Shown here piece after piece: positions 53,136-61,538 of a stretch of DNA of 64,000 nt. The notes below the pieces were generated by a model, which saw nothing but the letters and a program-made list of their open reading frames with translations, was not told the DNA's origin and did no database searches. This DNA is from Prochlorococcus marinus str. MIT 1214. GTDB taxonomy: Bacteria; Cyanobacteriota; Cyanobacteriia; PCC-6307; Cyanobiaceae. A program made the translations under genes and the position numbers. The first letter of the stretch is position 1. Every line of letters starts with the position of its first letter. Where the stretch lies: NCBI RefSeq assembly GCF_027359355.1, contig NZ_CP114777.1, positions 620,001-684,000 on the forward strand. The letters run 5' to 3'.

Positions 53136-55157
53136 CTATTTTAAAGTAGACATCTCTACTTTGATCAAATCAGATACTCTTTCCATAACTTCATTCCAGT
53201 TATGTCTTTTCTTTTGTCTGAATAATCTCATGGATGGATACCAAAATGTCGTTTCTTCTTCTAGACCCCACGTCCAAAAGGGTATATCTCTTAAAAGTAA
53301 CCAAACTTTTTTTCCCATTCCTCCCGCTAAATGAGCAACAGAAGTATCAGAAGTAATGATTAAGTCACAATTTTCAATTATTGCAGCAGTTTCCATAAAA
53401 TCCCAAATGGAATTAATTACTTCTTGAGATTCAACGAAATTATTTTTAAACTCGCAATTCTCTAACTGTTCTGATCCAAATCCCTTTTGCAACGACAAGA
53501 ATTTGACACTGTTATTTTTACTGAGTAAAGAGAAAGTATTTAGCGGGAGAGAACGACCTTTGAGAGAATTCTTTTCGACATTTGGATTACCTTGCCAATT
53601 AATACCAACAATGGGTCTTTTTTCTTTAGATAGGTTGCTTTTCCACTTATTAACAAGTTCATCAGTTGAGAAAATGTATGGATTATTAATTATTGGATTT
53701 TCCGGTCTGATTTTTAGATGTTTTGCTAAAGATAATAAAGGTATCCATTTTCCCTGGGAAACTGTTATGGCTTGATCTGTAGTTAATGGATTGGGATCAA
53801 TAGCTGATGATTTGATTAAAGAATGTAATTTTTGCTGTGCGCAAAAAGAAATCTCTAAACCTTTTCGTCTGAGATATGGGATATAGCGCATATATTGAAG
53901 CGTATCTCCTAACCCTTGTTCACTAACAACTAAAAGTTTTTCTCCTTTTTGAAATTCTGTATTATCTTTTCTATTGATTTTCGGCTTGCAATGAGGACGA
54001 ATTGATTTCTTTGTTTTAAATCTAAATTCATAGTTTTCTAGACCAGATTGATAATTGCCTTTCAAAAGTTCAATCAATGAAAGATTAAAACACGCCTCCG
54101 CATAATTTGGTTTTAAGTTAATGGCTTTTCTTAGCAATATTTCTCCTTCTTGTGATTTACCTAAATCGGCTGAAACCTTTCCAAGATTATTAATAGCCTC
54201 TTCGAAATCATTTCTCAGGTCAATTGCTTTGCGGATTGATATTTCTGCTTCTTTTAATTTCCCTTGATCACTCAAAATGTTTCCCAAATTGTTATGTGCT
54301 TCCGCAAGTGCAGGATTAAGTTCAATTGCTTTCCTAGTAATTATTTCTGCTTCTTTTAATTTTCCTTGCTCATTCAAAATATTTCCCAAATTGCTATGTG
54401 CTTCCGCAAGTGCAGGATTAAGTTCAATCGCTTTCCTAGTTGATATTTCTGCTTCTTTTAATTTTCCTTGCTCATTTAAAATATTTCCCAAGTTACTATA
54501 TGCTTTTGCATAATCACGTTTAAGTTCAATTGCCTTCCTAGTACTTATTTCTGATTCTTTTAATTTTCCTTGCTCATTCAAGATGGATCCCAGATTATTA
54601 TGTGCTTCCGCAAGTACAGGATTAAGTTCAATCGCTCTCCTTGTTGATCTTTCTGCTTCTTTTAATTTTCCTTGCTCATTCAAAATATTTCCCAAGTTAC
54701 TATATGCTTTTGCATAATCACGTTTAAGTTCTATCGCTCTCCTTGTTGATCTTTCTGCTTCTTTTAATTTTCCTTGCTCATTCAAGATGGATCCCAGATT
54801 ATTATGTGCTTCCGCAAGTACAGGATTAAGTTCAATTGCTTTCCTAGTAATTATTTCTGCTTCTTTTAATTTTCCTTGCTCATTCAAAATGGTTCCATAA
54901 TTAGAAAAAACTGTGGAATCCTTAAAACCCTGATTAATAAAATACTGATAATATTTTGCCGCCTCAGGAACATTGCCTTGTGAATGGAATTTAAATGCTT
55001 GATTACTGATTTGTTCTTCAGAAAATTGTTTAGTAAGATTAGTAATAATAGTAATATTTTCTTTGATCTCCACGAAAGAGAATGGAACGGAAAACACTTT
55101 TACTCCAGACACTTTTATGTATCCTGGCTCGTTTTGACAGATAGGATCATCACCCAT
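53136..55157 (-). CDS. TPR protein with GT9-like glycosyltransferase domain
   Basis: A 673-residue protein. An N-terminal cap of about 60 residues (VKVFSVPFSFVEIKENITIITNL) is followed by about nine 34-residue TPRs of the type GKLKEAEISTRKAIELNPALAEAHSNLGNILNEQ. A C-terminal domain then runs from about residue 395: KLLVVSEQGLGDTLQYMRYIPYLRRKG, PIVGINWQGNP, and ITSDTSVAHLAGGMGKKVWLLL, the pattern of ADP-heptose-type (GT9-like) transferases. TPR units 2-6 alternate between two sequence types, showing a recent 68-residue duplication. Acceptor and donor unknown. Confidence 0.87.
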   Translation of the reverse strand: MGDDPICQNEPGYIKVSGVKVFSVPFSFVEIKENITIITNLTKQFSEEQISNQAFKFHSQGNVPEAAKYYQYFINQGFKDSTVFSNYGTILNEQGKLKEAEIITRKAIELNPVLAEAHNNLGSILNEQGKLKEAERSTRRAIELKRDYAKAYSNLGNILNEQGKLKEAERSTRRAIELNPVLAEAHNNLGSILNEQGKLKESEISTRKAIELKRDYAKAYSNLGNILNEQGKLKEAEISTRKAIELNPALAEAHSNLGNILNEQGKLKEAEIITRKAIELNPALAEAHNNLGNILSDQGKLKEAEISIRKAIDLRNDFEEAINNLGKVSADLGKSQEGEILLRKAINLKPNYAEACFNLSLIELLKGNYQSGLENYEFRFKTKKSIRPHCKPKINRKDNTEFQKGEKLLVVSEQGLGDTLQYMRYIPYLRRKGLEISFCAQQKLHSLIKSSAIDPNPLTTDQAITVSQGKWIPLLSLAKHLKIRPENPIINNPYIFSTDELVNKWKSNLSKEKRPIVGINWQGNPNVEKNSLKGRSLPLNTFSLLSKNNSVKFLSLQKGFGSEQLENCEFKNNFVESQEVINSIWDFMETAAIIENCDLIITSDTSVAHLAGGMGKKVWLLLRDIPFWTWGLEEETTFWYPSMRLFRQKKRHNWNEVMERVSDLIKVEMSTLK
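54277..54900 (-). repeat. TPR-encoding tandem repeat with 204-bp higher-order unit
   Basis: 102-bp units encoding one TPR each. Units carrying NPVLAEAHNNLGS alternate with units carrying KRDYAKAYSNLGN, so pairs of units (204 bp) were duplicated together. Nearly identical at DNA level. Confidence 0.85.
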
Positions 55158-55911
55158 TTATTTATAGGAATTATAAAATCATATTAATAAGCATATCTAT
55201 TATATAACTAAAAGCGCTTAAGATATGAACAAAAGTCAGAATAAAGTTCGAGTAAGATCAAATCAAAGTAGTGAAAAATTATTCTATGAATAGCCTTCTA
55301 AAGGTTTAAGAGAGACTTAATCACAGAAATCAAGATAAATTGATCACCAGTAAGAATTAAAGTCAGGTCCAAATCAGAATATAAAAGCAAGGTCTAAACA
55401 GTTGCAGAATTGACAATTAAACAAGGATAAGAAACATAGTCTTGATTAACTCGATACATATTTGAACCCTGTTCAAAAAAACTATTCAATCTCCAATCTT
55501 GAGTGTATGTAAGAAAAAGATTATAAAAGAAAAATTTATCTAATTATAAAAAAGAAGAAATTTCTCTAACTAATTAAAGTCAAACTTAATTAAATCAAAT
55601 TCTTTAAAAGTATATTTACTATTAAATATACTTTTATTTTCTTTCTTAGAACACATGAAATTATTTATCTCTATAATTTTCTCAACAGAGTAATCATATT
55701 GTTATAAATCCATACATAAGATGAACAACTAGAAAAGATTTAAAACGACAATTGGATCGATTTGATAATACTATAGTAATTGGATTCATTAAAGTGCTAA
55801 TAATAAATTTTTGTTTTTTAATATATTATTAAAAGTAAATAGATTAAATTAAAAACAGAAAAAATTAGATTTTAGAAACCTAATAATAAAATCTTAAAAA
55901 TCAAATAGAAA
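55158..55911. other. Gene-poor region in the island
   Basis: 754 AT-rich bases between the TPR/GT9 gene and the oxidoreductase gene. A hairpin (AAAGTATATTT with its complement, near 55607-55638) is the only structure I see. No ORF of convincing composition, no tRNA. Confidence 0.5.
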
Positions 55912-56874
55912 TCAATTATTAGAGTAGCAATTATTTAAAAGTCTAGTAATCTCAACTCCCATGGACAAACTCCAATGCGTATTTAAACTTTTCTTTATGA
56001 AATTAGAAAATGATTCTAAAACCAGAACAAGAGGTTCTTTATTCTTTTTAATATCAATAGAAATACCTCCTTGAATTGGAAATTCTTTTTTATTCCAATT
56101 AGTATATAAGCACAAAGGATCATTACTTAAGTCATCAAAAACAAGCATTCCATATGCTCCTAAAACACCACATTTCCGGGTTTTTGGCATCATATTTCCT
56201 ATCAATGTTCTTGATTCAACCTGCTCACCAAAGGAACAATTTATTTCCCATATTGATTCATCCTGAGTTCTTCTTGAATTTTCTATGAGTTTCTTAGTAG
56301 ACATTTTAATTGGAGATTTTCCCATTAAACTTAGTAAAATTGATAACTCATGAGATCCCCAATCCCAGAGTACGGGTGCATCATCTCTATAGGGCCCAAA
56401 ATTACCAGCCTTTGTTAATAAGAATTTAATATCACCTATTAAATTTAATGATTCTTTTAATCCAATGAATTTGTAATTAAATAACTGAGTGAAGTCAACC
56501 ATCACTAAATTCTCATGACTTTTAGAGAGTTTATAAATAGTTCTAGCCTCATCAATATCAAGTGTAAGAGGCTTTTCTATGAGAATTGGAAGGCGAGCTT
56601 GTATTAAACGACTTGCAATTTCAAAATGAGTTTTTGGAGGTGTGCATATAACTACTCCATCTAATTCAGCGAAACTAATAAGATTCCGCCAGTCTGAGAA
56701 AATTTTACAATCACTTTGAATTATTTTTTTAGCTTCAGGATTTTTACTGGCTACACAAGTCAACTTTAAAAAGGGAATTTTACTGGTGGCCCTGACTATA
56801 TTCCTACCCCAACGACCTAATCCAATTAAACCTATTTTGCTAACATAATTATCTTTTATGATCTTATCTGTCAT
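55912..56874 (-). CDS. Gfo/Idh/MocA-family oxidoreductase
   Basis: A 320-residue NAD(P)-dependent sugar oxidoreductase-like protein. The Rossmann motif GLIGLGRWGRNIVRA starts near residue 14, and the catalytic lysine motif is EKPLTLDIDEA near residue 98. The C-terminal sheet domain follows. It is last in a three-gene cassette with a C-methyltransferase and a cupin epimerase-like protein, which suggests oxidation/reduction of a nucleotide sugar intermediate. The exact substrate is unknown. Confidence 0.9.
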   Translation of the reverse strand: MTDKIIKDNYVSKIGLIGLGRWGRNIVRATSKIPFLKLTCVASKNPEAKKIIQSDCKIFSDWRNLISFAELDGVVICTPPKTHFEIASRLIQARLPILIEKPLTLDIDEARTIYKLSKSHENLVMVDFTQLFNYKFIGLKESLNLIGDIKFLLTKAGNFGPYRDDAPVLWDWGSHELSILLSLMGKSPIKMSTKKLIENSRRTQDESIWEINCSFGEQVESRTLIGNMMPKTRKCGVLGAYGMLVFDDLSNDPLCLYTNWNKKEFPIQGGISIDIKKNKEPLVLVLESFSNFIKKSLNTHWSLSMGVEITRLLNNCYSNN

Positions 56875-56905
56875 GAAAACTTCAAAAGATATTCAATAGT
56901 ATGTT

Positions 56906-58147
56906 TTAAATTACTTCTATCTTAGGCAAGGGAATAATAAATTTGCCCCCACTATTGTGAAAGTCCATATTATTCTTAATTATTGAAGAAGAGAAATTCC
57001 AAGCTAAAATAAGAATATAATCTGGCTTATTTTCTTGTAAAAATTGTTTAGAAACTATAGGTATATGCATTCCTGGTGTATATAAATTCTGCTTCCATTT
57101 GCTATCATCAACTATATAACTTAATATGTCTGAACCAATATCAAAGTGGTGCAATAAAGTTGTAGCCTTGGCTGGTGCTCCATAACCAACAATTGTCTTT
57201 CCCTTTGATTTCAATGTTCTAAGCAAAGAATTTAACTCTCTCGCCAAACTTTTAATCTTATCAGAAAAGTTTAAATAAGTTGTAAGATTGTCTAGGCCTA
57301 ATTCCTTTTCCTCTTTTATGAACTTAACAACAGAATCTGAAATATCAAATTGACCTCTTTTGAGTTGAGTAAAGATTCTAACCGAGCCTCCATGAGAGTC
57401 TACATGTTCTATATTGAAAATTTCAAAACCATTATTTTCGAAAAATCTATTAAAAGAAATAATTGAATGGTAATCTAAATGTTCATGATAAATAGTATCA
57501 AATAAACTATTCTTTATAACATCTAGCAGATATGAAACTTCAACAATAAAGATACCTTTTTTATCTTTAATCAAAGTTTTTATACCTTCTAAAAAAACTT
57601 TCGGATCATCAATATGGGCGAAAACATTATTTGCTGTTATAACTGATGCTGATCCAAACTGATAGAGAATTTTTCGTGCTAAATCTTTACTAAATAATTC
57701 AATCAAAGTAGGGATACCATTCTTTATTGCTTCATTAGCGATTTTCTCAGCAGGCTCTATTCCAATCACTTGATATCCATCATTTTTAAAAAATTTCATT
57801 AAAGTTCCATCATTAGAGCCAATATCGATTACTAATCCATTAGTAAAATAATTTTCTCTGATATATTCAAAGTAGTTTTGAAAATGCTTAATAAAGACAT
57901 TAGATGTCCCCGATACATAAAGATAGTTTTTATAGAGATAGACAGGATCAATAACATCAATTAATTGTAAATGCTTACATTCATTACAAAAATAGACATC
58001 TAATGGATATAAAGTTTGCATTTTATTCAACTCAGATTTTCTCACAAAGGAATTTGCTAGAGGTGTTTCTTTGAGCTTTATGGCCAATGTCAAATTATTA
58101 GAATTGCATTGCCTGCAATTTGATCTACGGTAATGTCGTTTTCTCAT
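56906..58147 (-). CDS. Nucleotide-sugar C-methyltransferase
   Basis: A 413-residue SAM-dependent methyltransferase of the type that adds a branch methyl to NDP-ketosugars. The N-terminal zinc-binding part has CRQCNSNNL and YFCNECKHLQLID. The SAM motif is VIDIGSNDGTLMKFF near residue 100. The C-terminal domain has VGYGAPAKATTLLHHF and YIVDDSKWKQNLYTPGMHIPI, characteristic of this class. It lies 6 bases after the cupin gene and 31 bases before the oxidoreductase gene: one operon. Confidence 0.9.
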   Translation of the reverse strand: MRKRHYRRSNCRQCNSNNLTLAIKLKETPLANSFVRKSELNKMQTLYPLDVYFCNECKHLQLIDVIDPVYLYKNYLYVSGTSNVFIKHFQNYFEYIRENYFTNGLVIDIGSNDGTLMKFFKNDGYQVIGIEPAEKIANEAIKNGIPTLIELFSKDLARKILYQFGSASVITANNVFAHIDDPKVFLEGIKTLIKDKKGIFIVEVSYLLDVIKNSLFDTIYHEHLDYHSIISFNRFFENNGFEIFNIEHVDSHGGSVRIFTQLKRGQFDISDSVVKFIKEEKELGLDNLTTYLNFSDKIKSLARELNSLLRTLKSKGKTIVGYGAPAKATTLLHHFDIGSDILSYIVDDSKWKQNLYTPGMHIPIVSKQFLQENKPDYILILAWNFSSSIIKNNMDFHNSGGKFIIPLPKIEVI

Positions 58148-58153
58148 TTAAGA

Positions 58154-58582
58154 CTATGGATTTATTGGAGATATTCTGCACACATCAGACTCATAAATCT
58201 CTTGAAGCCTTGAATTTCTGCTCCAAGTTAAGAACTGAGTTGCTTCAGTAAAAACCATTGCATGCTCAACCATAGGTGGAGTAAAAAACATTTGCTTCTC
58301 TTTGATTATTATCTCTCTAGGCAATTCTTTATTACCGTGAGGTCGATGATAATATTTAATTTCTCCTGAAAGCACATAACAATAATGCCAGTCTGTTTTA
58401 TGGTAATGATTTGCCCTAATTGATCCTGTATTAGAGGATATTAAAACCGAACTCTTCATATCTATATCCAGCAAAGGCTGTATGGACCCCCTTTGGTCCG
58501 AAAAAGGCGGTGGTAGATCAACAATTACATTAGAAGGCCATGCCTTTTTTTCATCCTCAGAGATAGGTATTATTTTATCCAT
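58154..58582 (-). CDS. Cupin sugar-epimerase-like protein
   Basis: A 142-residue single-domain cupin: DQRGSIQPLL, SIRANHYHKTDWHYCYVLSGEIKYYHRPHG, MFFTPPMVEHAMVFTEAT. The ANHYHK histidines and a later His fit the cupin metal or base positions. It resembles dTDP-4-dehydrorhamnose 3,5-epimerase-like proteins used in deoxysugar paths. First gene of the three-gene sugar cassette. Confidence 0.85.
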   Translation of the reverse strand: MDKIIPISEDEKKAWPSNVIVDLPPPFSDQRGSIQPLLDIDMKSSVLISSNTGSIRANHYHKTDWHYCYVLSGEIKYYHRPHGNKELPREIIIKEKQMFFTPPMVEHAMVFTEATQFLTWSRNSRLQEIYESDVCRISPINP

Positions 58583-58723
58583 AGTAATTAATTCTAACTA
58601 TTTAGTTAGTTCAATTTTAGTACAATAATTAATTTTCAAGTGTCATCTTGTTTAGATTTATCACCATAGTATGATACATGTATAAGAATCTACTTTATAG
58701 AAAAAATAGATTTACTCAAAATA

Positions 58724-60796
58724 TTAATTCGTTATAGAAGTAAATGGCTTCCAATTATTTTCAAGATATTCTCCTTCCCGTGCTTTTTCTACAGCGGCGG
58801 TAAAAAAATTATAATATTCTTTAAAAATTGTATTATCATTAAATAGATACTTATGTGCCCTTTCTTTTAAATCTTTTTTTGTGTTATGCAAAAACAAACT
58901 ATTAGTTGCATATTTTTTACATAAATATATATAATCTTCAGGTGTACAAGCTATTGGAGGTTTTTTTACTTGCATCTGTTTATAACCTGAAGCAACTAAG
59001 CTACCTCTTTGGCTAAATGGATAGGTAATAAATGGTACACCAAAAGCCATAGATTCATAATAGGTATTACCACTACCAAAATAAAATGGATCTAACATTA
59101 TTTGACAATTTTTGGTTATATTTATAAAATCGTCTTGGGACATTCTTTTAAGAAATATTGATTTCTCAAGTAATATATTATTATGCTTTTTCCATCTATT
59201 TTTTAAATCTTCTGTTCTATTTTCATTTCTATCTTTAATAAGGATTAAATATGCATTATTTATCTCTTGCAAGATAGAAGCTAATACCTTATCAAAATTA
59301 GGATGCAACTTAAATATTGATTGAGTAAGTCCAATGATAAATTTATTATCTAAATCTAATCTGTTATTATAAGTTAGTTTAGATTCATTTATCTTTGGAA
59401 TTGGATAATTGAAAGGCAATCTACTGAACCTTACTAAGCGCTCTGTATAGCTAGATGATGGATGATGAGGAGTAATATCATTAGTAATAAAATAATCAAT
59501 GTTTTTGATACCTGATGTATTTGGATGTCCTAGACTAGTAACCTGAACCAATGCCAATCTAGATAATGCAAGAATATAGGTATAATTAGACATCCCTATA
59601 TCTGGATAAAATAAAATATCTAGTTTGTCAGAAAATATTAATTCGCATGCTTTGTATGTTGAATTTGGTAGCTCTATTACTTGTTTGAATAAATTCCTGA
59701 TAAGTTCTACATCCGAATTACTTTTATTTATTGGCGGAACATAAACTATAATTTCAAGATCAGTCTTCAGTAATAGGTCTAATAGAACATTAATATACAA
59801 TTTGCCTATAGTATGATTTTCTCTAAGAAATTCTGAGCAAATTCCTAACCTCAGGTTATTTTTGTTTATCGAGTTAACAAGATATTCTTTTCTAGAAAAC
59901 CCATCAAAAACAACTCCTTTGACATTGGATATTACTTTACTGAGTTCCTCAAGAATAATCTTATCATCTAATTTATTGTGGTAAGCTAGATAAAATAAAT
60001 TTGTATCAAAAACATTTTCGTTATTATAATAAATATTTTTTTTATTCTTTATTTTTTGCAATTGATTCTTGTATTCGATACGCTCAGTTTCTATCTGTGC
60101 AACATCATTCATTATTGGAGATAATCTCAACTTTGAAATCACATTAAAATTTAAATTATTAGGTTCTTTTTCTAATGCAAACAAATAGTGTTTAATAGCA
60201 TCTTTCTCTTTACCATGATTGCTAATTAGGTTTCCAAGATTATAATGAGCATATACAAAATCAGGCTTAAGCGTAATAGCTTTGCGTAATGATAATTCTG
60301 CTTCTTCTATCTTTCCAAGATCACATAAAATTTGTCCCAGATTATAATGTGCTTCTGCAAATCCAAAATCAAGTTCAATTGTCTTACGTGTAAATAATTC
60401 TGCTTCATTTAAATTACCTAGTTCTCTCAATACATTTGCAAGATTTAAATTAGCATCTCTACAAACAGAGTTAAGCTCAATTGCTTTGCGAAATGATAGT
60501 TCTGCTTCTTCTAATTTCCCAAGATCTTTTAAAACATTTCCCAAGTTGTAATGTGCATCCGGGAAATCATTTTTAACCTCAATTGCTTTGCGATATAATG
60601 AAACTGCCTCATTCTTCTTGCCAATTCCTGTTAATATGACACCATAATTAGAAAAAACTATATGATCTTCGAAGCCTAAATTTATGAAAGATTGATAATA
60701 TTTAATTGCTTCTAAAATTTTTCCTTGTGAATGAAACTTAAAAGCTTGATTCATAATTTGATCTTTAGTTATTTTATCTCCTTTTTTAATTGTCAT
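58724..60796 (-). CDS. TPR protein with SPINDLY/OGT-like (GT41) domain
   Basis: A 690-residue protein. About six TPRs (residues 15-225) begin with QAFKFHSQGKILEAIKYYQSFINLGFEDHIVFSNYG, closely related to the first repeat of the TPR/GT9 protein. The C-terminal part has VQVTSLGHPNTSGIKNIDYFITN, FIIGLTQSIFKLHPNF, and MLDPFYFGSGNTYYESMAFGVPFITYP, which are the landmarks of bacterial SPINDLY-like transferases. It is likely a cytoplasmic sugar transferase acting on protein or glycan. Acceptor unknown. Confidence 0.87.
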   Translation of the reverse strand: MTIKKGDKITKDQIMNQAFKFHSQGKILEAIKYYQSFINLGFEDHIVFSNYGVILTGIGKKNEAVSLYRKAIEVKNDFPDAHYNLGNVLKDLGKLEEAELSFRKAIELNSVCRDANLNLANVLRELGNLNEAELFTRKTIELDFGFAEAHYNLGQILCDLGKIEEAELSLRKAITLKPDFVYAHYNLGNLISNHGKEKDAIKHYLFALEKEPNNLNFNVISKLRLSPIMNDVAQIETERIEYKNQLQKIKNKKNIYYNNENVFDTNLFYLAYHNKLDDKIILEELSKVISNVKGVVFDGFSRKEYLVNSINKNNLRLGICSEFLRENHTIGKLYINVLLDLLLKTDLEIIVYVPPINKSNSDVELIRNLFKQVIELPNSTYKACELIFSDKLDILFYPDIGMSNYTYILALSRLALVQVTSLGHPNTSGIKNIDYFITNDITPHHPSSSYTERLVRFSRLPFNYPIPKINESKLTYNNRLDLDNKFIIGLTQSIFKLHPNFDKVLASILQEINNAYLILIKDRNENRTEDLKNRWKKHNNILLEKSIFLKRMSQDDFINITKNCQIMLDPFYFGSGNTYYESMAFGVPFITYPFSQRGSLVASGYKQMQVKKPPIACTPEDYIYLCKKYATNSLFLHNTKKDLKERAHKYLFNDNTIFKEYYNFFTAAVEKAREGEYLENNWKPFTSITN

Positions 60797-61188
60797 AGCT
60801 CTTTTATTTTTTCAAACGTAAGTTGCACTCGTCAGACCTTAAGGTTTAAGAAATAGACTTTTCTCCTGAAAAGTCAGACTAAATCTTATAGAAAAGCTAA
60901 AAATGCTTTGTACTATCATTGTACTATAGATCGACTAAAAACCCTTTACAAACTTGACATGACAACCAATTACAATCAAATTCTCGCTGATAATAATGCA
61001 ATAAAAGATAAATCATTTGTGAGACATCATTAGATCGCACTAAGAAATAAAAATAAATATTACAGATACATTTCATATTTTTTTTGCCTTAGAGCAAAAA
61101 GAAGTCAGCTAAATACTTAATATTTGTTGCCTAAGCAACGAAGATCAGCTAGAAAAAGTATCAACAACTACTATCTTGGCTTCGACCC
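60797..61188. other. Intergenic region in the island
   Basis: 392 bases between the TPR/GT41 gene and a short plus-strand ORF. Only weak hairpins are seen (GACTTTTCTCCTGAAAAGTC near 60857 and GTTGCCTAAGCAAC near 61124). No gene supported. Confidence 0.5.
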
Positions 61189-61326
61189 ATGATCAATGAA
61201 AACCTAGTAGAAATTCTACTCGCTGCAATTCTTGTCTCAAATACCTACGACAAGGATCAGGCTGTAATAAAATGGGGCGGTATTGTAATAGCCGTTGCTG
61301 GTGTTGCTTCAGCTTTATTTGGTTAA
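61189..61326 (+). CDS. Small membrane protein, 45 aa
   Basis: Too short for standard lists. ATG start; the translation begins MINENLVEILLAAILVSN and ends IVIAVAGVASALFG, giving two short hydrophobic segments around a polar turn (TYDKDQAVIKW). A clear terminator follows 57 bases after the stop, supporting expression. No family recognised. Confidence 0.6.
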   Translation: MINENLVEILLAAILVSNTYDKDQAVIKWGGIVIAVAGVASALFG

Positions 61327-61382
61327 ACATTAAAGTCCCTTGAAATCGATTTAACTCAGTTAAATCAAAAATTCATGATCTT

Positions 61383-61409
61383 AGCTGCAAATTATTTGCA
61401 GCTTTTTTT
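61383..61409 (+). terminator. Rho-independent terminator
   Basis: Stem AGCTGCAAA / TTTGCAGCT with a three-base loop and a T-run, downstream of the 45-residue ORF. Confidence 0.88.
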
Positions 61410-61538
61410 ATAAATTAATTAAAAAACTCATAAAATCCTGTTATACAAATCGATCACAAGCAAAAATCACAGTTAGACATAGGTTGTACCAATAGAGCGG
61501 AGTAATAAAAGTTATATTTATCCTTATTTGCCAATGAA

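Noticed and set aside
54277-54513. Plus-strand ORF with internal repeats opposite the TPR array
   Set aside because: Its repeats only mirror the TPR units of the minus-strand gene; the composition is not protein-like.
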